Source of the DNA: Actinomycetaceae bacterium
Lineage (GTDB): Bacteria; Actinomycetota; Actinomycetes; Actinomycetales; Actinomycetaceae
Length of the DNA stretch: 64,000 bases
Reading direction: 5' to 3'
Assembly: GCA_030537735.1 (NCBI GenBank)
Contig: JAUNVG010000009.1
Span: 1 to 64,000, forward strand
The position numbers were made by a program, and so were the translations under genes. The stretch's first letter is position 1. Each line of letters begins with the position of its first letter. Shown here in pieces: positions 45,221-52,729 of the stretch. The notes below the pieces were generated by a model that saw only the letters and a program-made list of their open reading frames with translations, had not been told where the DNA came from and did not search any database.

Positions 45221-45535
45221 TTAGTTACGGAAGCTATCGATAATCTGGCTGGCTGCGTCTTTAACGTTGCCGGCGATCTCGCTGGCTTCTTCCTTGGCGC
45301 GTTCGCCCAGTTCGGAAGCCTTCTCCCCCAGGTCGCTACCAGCGGCCTTGAGCTTGTCAGACAGTTCCCCGCCCGACTTTTCCGCCTTGTCTTTGAGCTC
45401 GTTAAGTTTTTCGCTCACATCAGCTTTCACCTGCTGTGCTTTACCTTCGAGCTCAGTGGACTTGTCGTCGGTGGCGGCGCCACCCATTTCTTTTACCTTG
45501 CCTTCGACTTTATCGGCCAAGTTATCCATCTGCAT
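45221..45535 (-). CDS. CsbD/LEA-like stress protein
   Basis: A 104-residue, highly charged helical protein rich in Lys, Glu, Ala and Ser without cysteine. The start, MQMDNLADKVEGKVKEMGG, matches CsbD-like proteins, and the rest carries 11-residue-type amphipathic repeats (KADVSEKLNELKDKAEKSGG) like LEA proteins. Such proteins are general-stress induced; no biochemical role is known. The ATG at 45535 is chosen because the family begins here; the RBS is weak. Hairpins on both sides may let it accumulate separately from the rest of the operon. Confidence 0.75.
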   Translation of the reverse strand: MQMDNLADKVEGKVKEMGGAATDDKSTELEGKAQQVKADVSEKLNELKDKAEKSGGELSDKLKAAGSDLGEKASELGERAKEEASEIAGNVKDAASQIIDSFRN

Positions 45536-45574
45536 GTTTTTCTTCTTTCTTGTTGAACTATCTGCGTCCACTCA

Positions 45575-45596
45575 CGGGTGCCGAACCTGGCACCCG
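45575..45596. terminator. Hairpin before the CsbD-like gene
   Basis: CGGGTGCC (45575-45582) pairs with GGCACCCG (45589-45596) over a six-base loop, between the AmaP-like stop and the CsbD-like start. No U run follows. It may be an attenuator or an RNA processing site. Confidence 0.4.
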
Positions 45597-45615
45597 CGAG
45601 TATGGCGCGGAGGGT

Positions 45616-46221
45616 TTATTTAACGCGCTTGCGGTTAGCTATCGCCGTTTGCCAGTTGCTTCCGACGTGGACGTGGACGGGGATCTGACGTCCCAAGATG
45701 TTGTCCAGGTCGCTAACCATCTTGCGCACTAGTTGTGCCATTTCTTCTGGTGGCGCACCTTTGAAGGTCGCTACCGAAATGGACAGCTGCGGTTGCCCGC
45801 GGTGTTCAAAAGAGCGGGTGCTTAGGGAGTGGACCCACGGTGAGTCGCTGGCGTGGGTTGACAGCAGGTCGTTGATGAATCCAACTTCCGCCACCGTGTT
45901 CCCGTACTCGTCAGCGTGCGGGTCGTCCAGGTTCTTGGTGCGTCCCCCGCCTTGGGCTAGCAGCAGGGACAGCAGCAGTATGATTGCCAGTATTCCCACT
46001 GCCAGTACCGCTACTGTCAGCCAGGAAACGTCGGTTCCGATTACCACTGCTGAGCGCGATATGCGTGCCCATTGTGTTTGTAACCATGTCCCTTGGGTTT
46101 CCCATAGCTGTTGGACTTGGGGGGAGATCGCGGCGGCGAGGACGAATCCTCCTACCGCGGTCAACACCAGTCCCAGCACGGTGAGGAAGAAGCGGTTTAG
46201 TTTGCGCGGGTAGTGTTTCAC
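45616..46221 (-). CDS. AmaP-like Asp23 membrane anchor
   Basis: A 201-residue protein with two membrane segments (about 11-32 and 66-88) and a cytosolic C-terminal domain (about 100-195) having the strand/helix pattern of AmaP, including PQLSISVATFKGAPPEEMAQ and LGRQIPVHVHVG. AmaP tethers Asp23 to the membrane in staphylococci. The gene overlaps the DUF6286-like gene by four bases. The call rests on topology, domain pattern and its Asp23 neighbours. Confidence 0.7.
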   Translation of the reverse strand: MKHYPRKLNRFFLTVLGLVLTAVGGFVLAAAISPQVQQLWETQGTWLQTQWARISRSAVVIGTDVSWLTVAVLAVGILAIILLLSLLLAQGGGRTKNLDDPHADEYGNTVAEVGFINDLLSTHASDSPWVHSLSTRSFEHRGQPQLSISVATFKGAPPEEMAQLVRKMVSDLDNILGRQIPVHVHVGSNWQTAIANRKRVK

Positions 46222-46796
46222 TGCGCTACCTTTCCTTCCTTCGCTAGGTTCACACGGGTCTTCACCTGTGGCTCCAGGTGGTAGCTGTCTACCACTTTTT
46301 CCAAAGAGGCAGCTATCTGCGCCTGGTCCAGTTCAGCTCCCGAGGTGGGGGTAATGTGTACGTCTAAGTTGCGCGCCCCCACAGAGGTGGATACTTGCGA
46401 ACTATCGAGTCCGCATCCGCGGCGCATGGCGGCGGAGGTTCCTGCCGCAATCACGGAGTCATCCATGACCATAGCGATGCGCTCATCGCGGATCGCGTGC
46501 CGACTGAGCCTGCCGGGGGCGAAGGCTTTAACCAGTAGGAACACTCCCACTAGTAGCGTGATCGCTCCCACGGGGGCGAGGATCTGCACCTGTTGGGTGC
46601 CTACCAGGGCGTAGTGCCACAGCTGGGAGGCGGGTACAAGCAGGTGTTTACCTGACATGGCGGCGATTATTTCAGCGCACAGGTATCCGATGCCGGCGAC
46701 TACCAGCAGTATCACCACGGAGGTGATGGCGGCGCGGGAGGAGTGTGTTTCACGGCGGATGATGGCCGCGTTGGTGCGGGTTAGATCATTGCTCAC
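46218..46796 (-). CDS. DUF6286-like membrane protein
   Basis: A 192-residue protein with two membrane segments (about 23-45 and 72-92) and a soluble C-terminal domain (about 100-185) containing DSVIAAGTSAAMRRGCGLDS and ARNLDVHITPTSGAELDQAQ. It is a standard companion of Asp23 genes in actinobacteria. Its fold and topology resemble the AmaP-like neighbour, hinting at common ancestry. Confidence 0.65.
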   Translation of the reverse strand: MSNDLTRTNAAIIRRETHSSRAAITSVVILLVVAGIGYLCAEIIAAMSGKHLLVPASQLWHYALVGTQQVQILAPVGAITLLVGVFLLVKAFAPGRLSRHAIRDERIAMVMDDSVIAAGTSAAMRRGCGLDSSQVSTSVGARNLDVHITPTSGAELDQAQIAASLEKVVDSYHLEPQVKTRVNLAKEGKVAQ

Positions 46797-46798
46797 CG

Positions 46799-47143
46799 CT
46801 ACTTCACTCTCCTTTCGTCTTCTTTGGGGGTGGTGATCCCGGTGAGGATCAAGTTAACTCCGCTGACATTCATGCCGCTGAGCGCACTGAAGCGTTCGGT
46901 TACCCGTTGGCGAACTTGTTTCATTTCGGCGTAGACGGTGTTCGTTTCGCTGTTGCGGCAGCGTTCAATGGCTTTGGAGTTGATCGGGGTGCGAGCTTCT
47001 ATTTCCAAGTCAGTTTCGCGATCGTGGAGGGCGGTTTGCACTTGTGTGTGTTGAATGTGCATTGCCTCGGCGGTCACCGCCTGCGCGAGAGTGTGGAGTG
47101 CTTGCCCCCGAATGCGGGTACGTCCACGGAATTCAGCTGTCAC
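46799..47143 (-). CDS. Short Asp23-like protein
   Basis: A 114-residue protein beginning RIRGQALHTLAQAVTAEAMH, followed by a strand pair (DRETDLEIEARTPI) and a helix with a final strand (VSGVNLILTGITT). This is the Asp23 strand-helix order, but the middle is diverged. It is two bases from each neighbour in the operon. Confidence 0.6.
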   Translation of the reverse strand: MTAEFRGRTRIRGQALHTLAQAVTAEAMHIQHTQVQTALHDRETDLEIEARTPINSKAIERCRNSETNTVYAEMKQVRQRVTERFSALSGMNVSGVNLILTGITTPKEDERRVK

Positions 47144-47145
47144 TG

Positions 47146-47343
47146 TTAATCCGAGGTGGTTGAGTTCTGCCCCATGATGGTCTTCCCGACTCCACGCAGG
47201 TCGAGTTTGCCTTCTGCAGCGCGACCGAGGACGGCTCCCACCAGCATGAACATGGCTGCTCCGAGGAAGCCGCTGAACCCGTGTTCAATGGCGAAGAACG
47301 CCAGTATCGCGGCGATTAAGATTCCTTGGGTGGTGCGGCTCAT
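47146..47343 (-). CDS. Small membrane protein, DUF2273-like
   Basis: A 65-residue protein with two membrane segments (about 8-22 and 26-42) joined by a short glycine turn (EHGFSGFLGAAMFMLVGAVL), then a charged tail. Small proteins like this are found beside Asp23 genes (DUF2273 family). It overlaps the Asp23 gene by four bases. Confidence 0.65.
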   Translation of the reverse strand: MSRTTQGILIAAILAFFAIEHGFSGFLGAAMFMLVGAVLGRAAEGKLDLRGVGKTIMGQNSTTSD

Positions 47344-47816
47344 TTAACGCGACCTTCACTTTCGGAAGATTTGTTTTCTTTGCTTTCGAGTTCTTTTTCG
47401 GTAACTACGTGCACGTCGGTGATGTCGATGTTGACTTCCTTAACGTCCAGTCCAACTAGGCCTTCAACGGCTTCGAAGACGGCGTCGCGGACCTGGTCTG
47501 CGACCTCGTGCACCGGGTGCGGGTATTCGACGATGAGCTTGATATCAACTGCAGCTTCGATCTCCCCTACTTCTACGCTCACGCCCTGGGTGATGTCTTT
47601 GGAGGCACCCACAGCTTCACGCATGGAGCCAATGGCGCGAGACATGGTGCCACCGAGGGAGTAAACGCCGGGGATGTTCTCAATCGCGAGGCCCGCGATC
47701 TTCGCCACCACGGAATCCTGAATGGTGGTTACCCCGCGGCCCTGATCGGCACCAACGTTGGTTTCCGGCTTCGCGGGTACGGGCAGGTTTTCGTTGTTTA
47801 CGTTCTTCTCAGCCAT
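47340..47816 (-). CDS. Asp23/Gls24 family envelope stress protein
   Basis: A 158-residue protein and the clearest Asp23 member here: TTIQDSVVAKIAGLAIENIP, GVYSLGG, VSVEVGEIEAAVDIKLIVEY, VHEVADQVRDAVFEAVEGLV, and LDVKEVNIDITDVHVV. The N-terminus is short and polar. RBS AAAGG precedes the ATG by eight bases. It is the first gene of a nine-gene operon. Confidence 0.88.
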   Translation of the reverse strand: MAEKNVNNENLPVPAKPETNVGADQGRGVTTIQDSVVAKIAGLAIENIPGVYSLGGTMSRAIGSMREAVGASKDITQGVSVEVGEIEAAVDIKLIVEYPHPVHEVADQVRDAVFEAVEGLVGLDVKEVNIDITDVHVVTEKELESKENKSSESEGRVK

Positions 47817-47843
47817 GGTTCATACCTTTCGTGTAGCTGTGAT

Positions 47844-47867
47844 GACTGTCGATAGTAAGACGTTCCC
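47844..47867 (-). promoter_or_regulatory. Possible ECF-sigma promoter of the Asp23 operon
   Basis: On the minus strand GGGAAC (47862-47867) is followed after 15 bases by GTC (47844-47846), about 27 bases before the Asp23 ATG. GGAAC and GTC-type elements are typical of ECF promoters, although the usual spacer is 16-18 bases. Confidence 0.35.
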
Positions 47868-48007
47868 AGCCGGGAATTCCTCACGCTCCAATGTTAGTGA
47901 TTTAACTCACCCCTGTCCTGGGCAGGGGGAAATAGCAGGCGCGGGCTGGACAAACGCCAGCTAAAGGCCGCCGCGAGTGAGCACGCCGCGCGCTGCCCCA
48001 GCGCCAG

Positions 48008-48502
48008 CTAGCGGCGAGCGGGAGTGATAAGCGTATTCACCCACTGAGCCTGCCCCCAGTCATCCGCTCCCTCTTCGTCGGTGGGAACCGAAAACACGAA
48101 GGCCGTGGCAGTGGGGCAACCTTGGGAACTAACTTTTTCAGCCACCTGGGGGCTAATGCGACTAGCGCAGTCAATAGCAGCGTAGGCAATCACCGGGGCG
48201 TGCCCAACTACCACCACGTCACCGGCGCCGATGGTGGCAGCTATCACCTCGTCCTCGCCACCGACATATAACTCACTGCGCGATTCCACCTCACTGCCGA
48301 TCTGCTGGGCGATCGCGTGGGCGGTTTCTTGGGTGCGGCGAGCGGAGGACGCAACCACGCGGGCGCCGGGGGTAAGGTAGGTCGCTAGTTTAGTGGCGGC
48401 CTCCTGGGCTTGGTCACGACCGGCGGTGGTGAGGGAGCGGGAGTGGTCGCGCAGCCCGGGGCCGGCTTGGGCGTGGCGGATGAAAACAATCGTTCGACTC
48501 AT
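48008..48502 (-). CDS. SixA-type phosphohistidine phosphatase
   Basis: Histidine phosphatase superfamily, 164 residues. The RHG motif is TIVFIRHAQAGPG; the second arginine is in VVASSARRTQETAHAIAQQI; and DVVVVGHAPVIAYAA holds the second histidine. SixA dephosphorylates phosphohistidine on signalling proteins; the substrate here is unknown. Met 48502 is chosen over a frame start 15 codons upstream because the motif begins four residues later and a TAGGCT box lies seven bases before it. Confidence 0.85.
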   Translation of the reverse strand: MSRTIVFIRHAQAGPGLRDHSRSLTTAGRDQAQEAATKLATYLTPGARVVASSARRTQETAHAIAQQIGSEVESRSELYVGGEDEVIAATIGAGDVVVVGHAPVIAYAAIDCASRISPQVAEKVSSQGCPTATAFVFSVPTDEEGADDWGQAQWVNTLITPARR

Positions 48503-48509
48503 AGGGTTT

Positions 48510-48515
48510 AGCCTA
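48510..48515 (-). promoter_or_regulatory. Leaderless-type -10 box of the SixA gene
   Basis: TAGGCT on the minus strand, then AAACCCT (seven bases), then ATG at 48502. The divergent gene at 48606 has the same hexamer and the same spacing. Confidence 0.55.
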
Positions 48516-48592
48516 GCGCGGGCGGGGTGGCTCGACACCCCGGACACAGCTGCGTTTACCGGTAGGGGCTGGGACAGTGGTGGGTTATGGCA

Positions 48593-48598
48593 TAGGCT
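48593..48598 (+). promoter_or_regulatory. Leaderless-type -10 box of the 48606 gene
   Basis: TAGGCT, then TTAGCTT (seven bases), then GTG at 48606. There is no Shine-Dalgarno sequence. Confidence 0.55.
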
Positions 48599-48605
48599 TT
48601 AGCTT

Positions 48606-48908
48606 GTGAGTGAAGAAAACATTGACACCACCGGCTTGTATGTATGCTCCGCACGCCAGTGCACTGAAGTGGCGCGCTGGGCGGTGGTGTGGTCGAATCC
48701 TAAGATCCACTTCGGGCGGGAAAAGACCTGGTTGGCTTGCGATGGGCACCGCGAGTTCTTAGAGCAGTTCGTGGCGCTTCGACAGTTCCCGCACCGAGTG
48801 ATAGCGGTAGCGGACCTACCGGCTGCGCAAAGTCCTTCCCCCAAAGCTGTGGATCCGGCTTCACTCACCGCGGCCGAACGCGAACAGCGACGCCGCCCCA
48901 GTAACTAA
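48606..48908 (+). CDS. Small conserved Cys/His actinobacterial protein
   Basis: A 100-residue protein with the pattern C-x4-C (CSARQC), W-x3-W, NPKIHFGREKTWLACDGH: two cysteines, then Cys and His later, consistent with a single zinc site. Similar small actinobacterial proteins are sometimes labelled acetone carboxylase, which nothing in this sequence supports. The C-terminal 30 residues are disordered and basic. GTG start with a leaderless-type box. Function unknown. Confidence 0.65.
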   Translation: MSEENIDTTGLYVCSARQCTEVARWAVVWSNPKIHFGREKTWLACDGHREFLEQFVALRQFPHRVIAVADLPAAQSPSPKAVDPASLTAAEREQRRRPSN

Positions 48909-48920
48909 CGCCCGCGCCTG

Positions 48921-50531
48921 TCAGGTTAAGGTCACTAACTCCAGGTAGCTTTCGTCCCACAGGTCCTCATCCCCGTCGGGAAGTAGTAGCACCCTGTCTG
49001 GGTCCAGGGCCTGGACCGCACCCGGGTCGTGAGTTACTAAAACCACTGCCCCTTGGTAGCGGCGCAGCGCGCTCAAGACTTCTTCACGCGAAGCCGGGTC
49101 AAGGTTATTGGTCGGCTCATCTAGCAACAGCACGTTCGCCGCTGACACCACCAAGGTCGCCAACGCTAAGCGCGTGCGTTCGCCACCGGACAGGACGCGG
49201 GTAGGTTTGTGTACGTCCTCGCCAGTGAATAGGAACTGCCCCAACACGTTTCGCACGTGGGTGTCGTCAAGGGCGGGAGCGGCATCAACCATGTTCTCCA
49301 GCACGGTTTTTTCCCCGTCCAAAGTCTCATGCTCCTGGGCGTAGTAACCCAGGCGCGCCCCGTGCCCCAACTCCACCTTCCCGGTGTCGGGTGTCAGCTG
49401 CCCCGCCAAGATCTTCAATAGGGTGGTCTTCCCTGCCCCGTTAAGCCCTAGAACCACCACTTTGGCGCCGCGATCAATCGCCAGATCCACGCCGGAGAAC
49501 ACTTCTAAAGACCCGTAGAACTTAGACAGCTCGTGCCCCTCCAGAGGAACCTTCCCGCAGGGGGCCGGTTCGGGGAAACGCAGCCTCGCAACCTTTTCTT
49601 CCACTTTCGGGCCGGACACGGATGCTTCCAGTTCCTCGGCTCGTCGCAACATCTGCTGCGCCGCCACGGCTTTGGTGGCTTTCGCCCGCATCTTCTCCCC
49701 CTGGGCGCGCAGGGTCTGGGCTTTTTTCAAAGCGTTAGCGCGCTCTCGCCGCACCCGGGCTTCGTCGTCTGCCCGCTGCTTCAAATACCCATCCCACCCC
49801 AGGTGGTAGGTGTCGATCTGCGACCGATCCGCATCCAGGTGGTAAACGTAGTTCACGGTATCGCGCAGCAACGCCACGTCGTGAGAAATCACCATGAAAC
49901 CACCCGAGTAGGAACGCAGGAAGTCACGCAGCCAAATCAAGGAGTCATGGTCAAGGTGGTTGGTGGGCTCATCCAGCAGTAGTACGTCAGCTTCAGAAAA
50001 TAAGGTGCGAGCCAGTTCCACGCGCCGACGCTGCCCACCCGATAGGGTCGCCAGCGGCTGTTGCAATAGTTCGCCGTCAAGCCCCAACGCGGCCGCTATC
50101 TGGCTGGCGTGAGCGTTCGCCGCCCACCCTCCCTGCTGGGTGAACTCGTGATCTAGGCGCACGTAGCGCTCCATCGCTTTGGTTTGCCGCGCTCCCGTGG
50201 TGGTTCCCATTTCCAGCTCCGCCTTACGGATCCTGGCAATGGTTTTATCAATCCCCCGCACCGACACGATCCGCTGGTGGGCGCTCATCTGTGCCTCCCC
50301 CACCCGGGTTTCCTGGCTGAGGTACCCCACGCTGCCGCGGCGAGTGATCTGTCCTTGCAGCTGCGCCTGCCCGCGGTCGCTCTCTCCCGCTAGGAAGCGC
50401 ATAAGAGTGGTTTTCCCAGCGCCGTTGCGCCCCACCATACCGATGCGCATTCCCTTATCGATACGAAAGTTCGCCCCTTGGAAAAGGCAGCGTCCACCGA
50501 TATGCACGCCCAGGTCACTGACATTAATCAC
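48921..50531 (-). CDS. ABC-F family ATPase
   Basis: Soluble protein with two ABC ATPase domains and no membrane segments (536 residues). First domain: GRNGAGKTTLMRFLAGES, LATLSGGQRRRVELARTL, DVLLLDEPTNHLDHDSL. Linker (about 240-310) is Lys/Arg-rich and coiled. Second domain: GLNGAGKTTLLKILAGQL, VLSGGERTRLALATLV, NVLLLDEPTNNLDP. ABC-F proteins act on the ribosome as translation factors; some give antibiotic resistance, but this type is a housekeeping form. GTG 50531 is chosen since VINVSDLGVHIGGR is the domain start and TAAACT stands seven bases upstream. Confidence 0.93.
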   Translation of the reverse strand: MINVSDLGVHIGGRCLFQGANFRIDKGMRIGMVGRNGAGKTTLMRFLAGESDRGQAQLQGQITRRGSVGYLSQETRVGEAQMSAHQRIVSVRGIDKTIARIRKAELEMGTTTGARQTKAMERYVRLDHEFTQQGGWAANAHASQIAAALGLDGELLQQPLATLSGGQRRRVELARTLFSEADVLLLDEPTNHLDHDSLIWLRDFLRSYSGGFMVISHDVALLRDTVNYVYHLDADRSQIDTYHLGWDGYLKQRADDEARVRRERANALKKAQTLRAQGEKMRAKATKAVAAQQMLRRAEELEASVSGPKVEEKVARLRFPEPAPCGKVPLEGHELSKFYGSLEVFSGVDLAIDRGAKVVVLGLNGAGKTTLLKILAGQLTPDTGKVELGHGARLGYYAQEHETLDGEKTVLENMVDAAPALDDTHVRNVLGQFLFTGEDVHKPTRVLSGGERTRLALATLVVSAANVLLLDEPTNNLDPASREEVLSALRRYQGAVVLVTHDPGAVQALDPDRVLLLPDGDEDLWDESYLELVTLT

Positions 50532-50538
50532 GCCCCAC

Positions 50539-50544
50539 AGTTTA
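50539..50544 (-). promoter_or_regulatory. Leaderless-type -10 box of the ABC-F gene
   Basis: TAAACT on the minus strand, then GTGGGGC (seven bases), then GTG at 50531. Confidence 0.5.
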
Positions 50545-50631
50545 GCGCCTCTATCCCCGCCGCCGCCCACCGCGTCCGCCCGGCCCCGCCCGCTACGCCC
50601 CGCCAAATAGTGCGTTTATGAGGGCGTTTGG

Positions 50632-50637
50632 TAAGTT
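50632..50637 (+). promoter_or_regulatory. Leaderless-type -10 box of the YhhQ-like gene
   Basis: TAAGTT, then ATCAGCT (seven bases), then GTG at 50645. An in-frame ATG at 50618 lies upstream of this box and would be left out of such a transcript. Confidence 0.45.
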
Positions 50638-50644
50638 ATCAGCT

Positions 50645-51325
50645 GTGACAGACACTCATCCGCAAAGCCGTAAACCAGCGCACTTCTACGACGTGATAGC
50701 AGTGGCGTTCGTGGCGTTCTTACTGATTTCCAATATCGCCGCCACCAAACTCATCGCCATTAACGTTGGTTTCACTTCCCTGATTTTCGACGGGGGCGCA
50801 ATCCTATTCCCCCTCACCTACATCCTGGGAGACGTGCTGGCGGAAGTGTACGGTTTCCCCAAAGCCCGCCGCGCCATCTTAATGGGGTTCATCTTCTCCA
50901 TCTTGGCCTCCCTCATTTTCCTCATAGTTGGCGCCGCCCCACCCGCCGCCGACTACCTCCACCAAGACGCCTTCGTTGCCGTGCTCGGCTTCGTTCCGCG
51001 CATCGTGGCGGCATCAGTGCTGGGATACCTGGCTGGGCAACTACTCAACGCTTGGATCCTGGTGCGGATCAAACAGCGTTTCGGCGCTGAACGCCTGTGG
51101 GTGCGCCTAATCGGATCCACCCTGGTGGGGGAACTAGCCGACACCTTAATCTTTTGCACCATCGCCTTCTACGGGGTGATAACGGGCGCGCAGTTCCTCA
51201 ACTACGTGCTGGTTGGCTACTTCTACAAAGTAGCGGTGGAGGTCCTGGCGTTGCCGGTCACCTACCCCACCCTCGCCCTCGTCAAACGTCTTGAAGCCCG
51301 CGGCTCTTACCGGGAGGTAGCGTGA
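50645..51325 (+). CDS. YhhQ-type queuosine precursor transporter
   Basis: A 226-residue membrane protein with about six segments. Family motifs: FLLISNIAATKLIAI, ILFPLTYILGDVLAEVYGFP and a final PVTYPTLALVKRLE. YhhQ (DUF165) proteins import 7-deazaguanine precursors (preQ0, preQ1). The tgt gene follows, overlapping as GTGA, which supports queuosine salvage. GTG 50645 is preferred on the -10 box; ATG 50618 would add nine residues. Confidence 0.88.
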   Translation: MTDTHPQSRKPAHFYDVIAVAFVAFLLISNIAATKLIAINVGFTSLIFDGGAILFPLTYILGDVLAEVYGFPKARRAILMGFIFSILASLIFLIVGAAPPAADYLHQDAFVAVLGFVPRIVAASVLGYLAGQLLNAWILVRIKQRFGAERLWVRLIGSTLVGELADTLIFCTIAFYGVITGAQFLNYVLVGYFYKVAVEVLALPVTYPTLALVKRLEARGSYREVA

Positions 51326-52638
51326 AAATGACCAGTGAAGTACCCGACCGCGGTTTCGAAGTTGCCGCCCAACTGCAGCATGTGACTTTCCCCGCCGACG
51401 TGAACGAGGACGGCTCCCCCGCTGGTTGTGAACGCATCCCCCTGGGGCGGGCCGGAACCATCCACACTGCGCACGGCGTGATCGAAACCCCCGCGTTCAT
51501 CCCGGTGGGAACACTAGCGAACGTCAAAGGCGTAGTGCCGGAAATGATGGCGGACCTGGGGGCGCAAGCACTGCTAGCCAACGCCTATCACCTGTACCTA
51601 CTGCCCGGACCGCAGATCGTGGAAACCGCCGGCGGCTTGGGAAAGTTCATGAACTGGCCAGGCCCGACGTTCACCGATTCAGGGGGATTCCAAGTCCTGT
51701 CCTTGGGGTCTAACTATAAGAAGGTGCTATCTCAACAGTTCGCCGGAACTGTCCCCACCGAGCAGCAGCAGGCCGCGGAAGCGGTGCGCCGCAACCGGGC
51801 AGCGGTGGATGAAGATGGAGTGGTTTTCCGCTCCCACATTGACGGCACTCAGCATCGTTTCAACCCCGAAATTTCCATTGGTATTCAACACCAGTTGGGC
51901 GCTGACATTATCTTCGCTTTCGACGAACTCACTTCCCTGCTGCATCCTTATGATTACCAGGTGGAATCCTTGGCGCGCACCCATCGGTGGGCGCAACGCA
52001 GTTTGGATGCGCACCGGCAGTTAACTAACGACCACCCCGACCGGCCCTACCAGCAGTTGTTCGGCGTGCTGCAGGGAGCGAACTACCCGGATTTGCGGCG
52101 CGAAGCTGCGATCACTTTGGCGAATATGGAAAGCGACGGTCACGGATTCGACGGTTTCGGCCTGGGTGGGGCGTTGGAAAAAGAAAATCTAGGCACCATT
52201 GTATCGTGGATGACTGCGCACCTGCCTCAAGATAAGCCTCGTCACCTACTGGGGATATCGGAGCCGGATGATTTCTTCCGCGCGGTTGAAGCCGGGGCAG
52301 ATACGTTTGACTGCGTTAATCCCTCGCGAGTGGCGCGCAACAGTGCGATCTACACCCCCTACGGGCGGGTCAACCTCACTAATGCGCGTTTCAAACGGGA
52401 CTTCCGGCCACTGGTGGAAGGCTGCGAGTGCTACACGTGCACTCACTACACTCGCGCCTACGTCCACCACCTGTATAAAGCCCATGAGATTTTAGCTGCC
52501 ACCTTAGGTACCATTCACAATGAGTGGTTCACCGTTAACTTAGTTAAAGACATTCGCCGTTCCATACTTGATGGCACCTATCTTGAACTCAAGGAACAGA
52601 CTCTGGGGCGCTTCTACGGTGATGCTGCGCTCCCCTAG
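51322..52638 (+). CDS. tgt: tRNA-guanine transglycosylase
   Basis: Exchanges guanine-34 of tRNAs (Asp, Asn, His, Tyr) for preQ1 in queuosine formation. 438 residues: TPAFIPVGTLANVKGVVPEM, FTDSGGFQVLSLG with the catalytic-region aspartate, AFDELTSL, GLGGALEKENLG, FDCVNPSRVARNSAIYT, and the zinc site CECYTCTHYTRAYVHHL. GTG 51322 has GGGAGG four bases upstream; ATG 51328 is an alternative. A 30-residue N-terminal extension before the core is present. Confidence 0.95.
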   Translation: MKMTSEVPDRGFEVAAQLQHVTFPADVNEDGSPAGCERIPLGRAGTIHTAHGVIETPAFIPVGTLANVKGVVPEMMADLGAQALLANAYHLYLLPGPQIVETAGGLGKFMNWPGPTFTDSGGFQVLSLGSNYKKVLSQQFAGTVPTEQQQAAEAVRRNRAAVDEDGVVFRSHIDGTQHRFNPEISIGIQHQLGADIIFAFDELTSLLHPYDYQVESLARTHRWAQRSLDAHRQLTNDHPDRPYQQLFGVLQGANYPDLRREAAITLANMESDGHGFDGFGLGGALEKENLGTIVSWMTAHLPQDKPRHLLGISEPDDFFRAVEAGADTFDCVNPSRVARNSAIYTPYGRVNLTNARFKRDFRPLVEGCECYTCTHYTRAYVHHLYKAHEILAATLGTIHNEWFTVNLVKDIRRSILDGTYLELKEQTLGRFYGDAALP

Positions 52639-52729
52639 TGAGCTTTCCCCTGCCCCGCCCATTTCGCCCCCCTGTCTTCACCCCGATAAAAAACTTAAGG
52701 ATCGTAACTTCCAGTTTTAAGGAGCTAAC

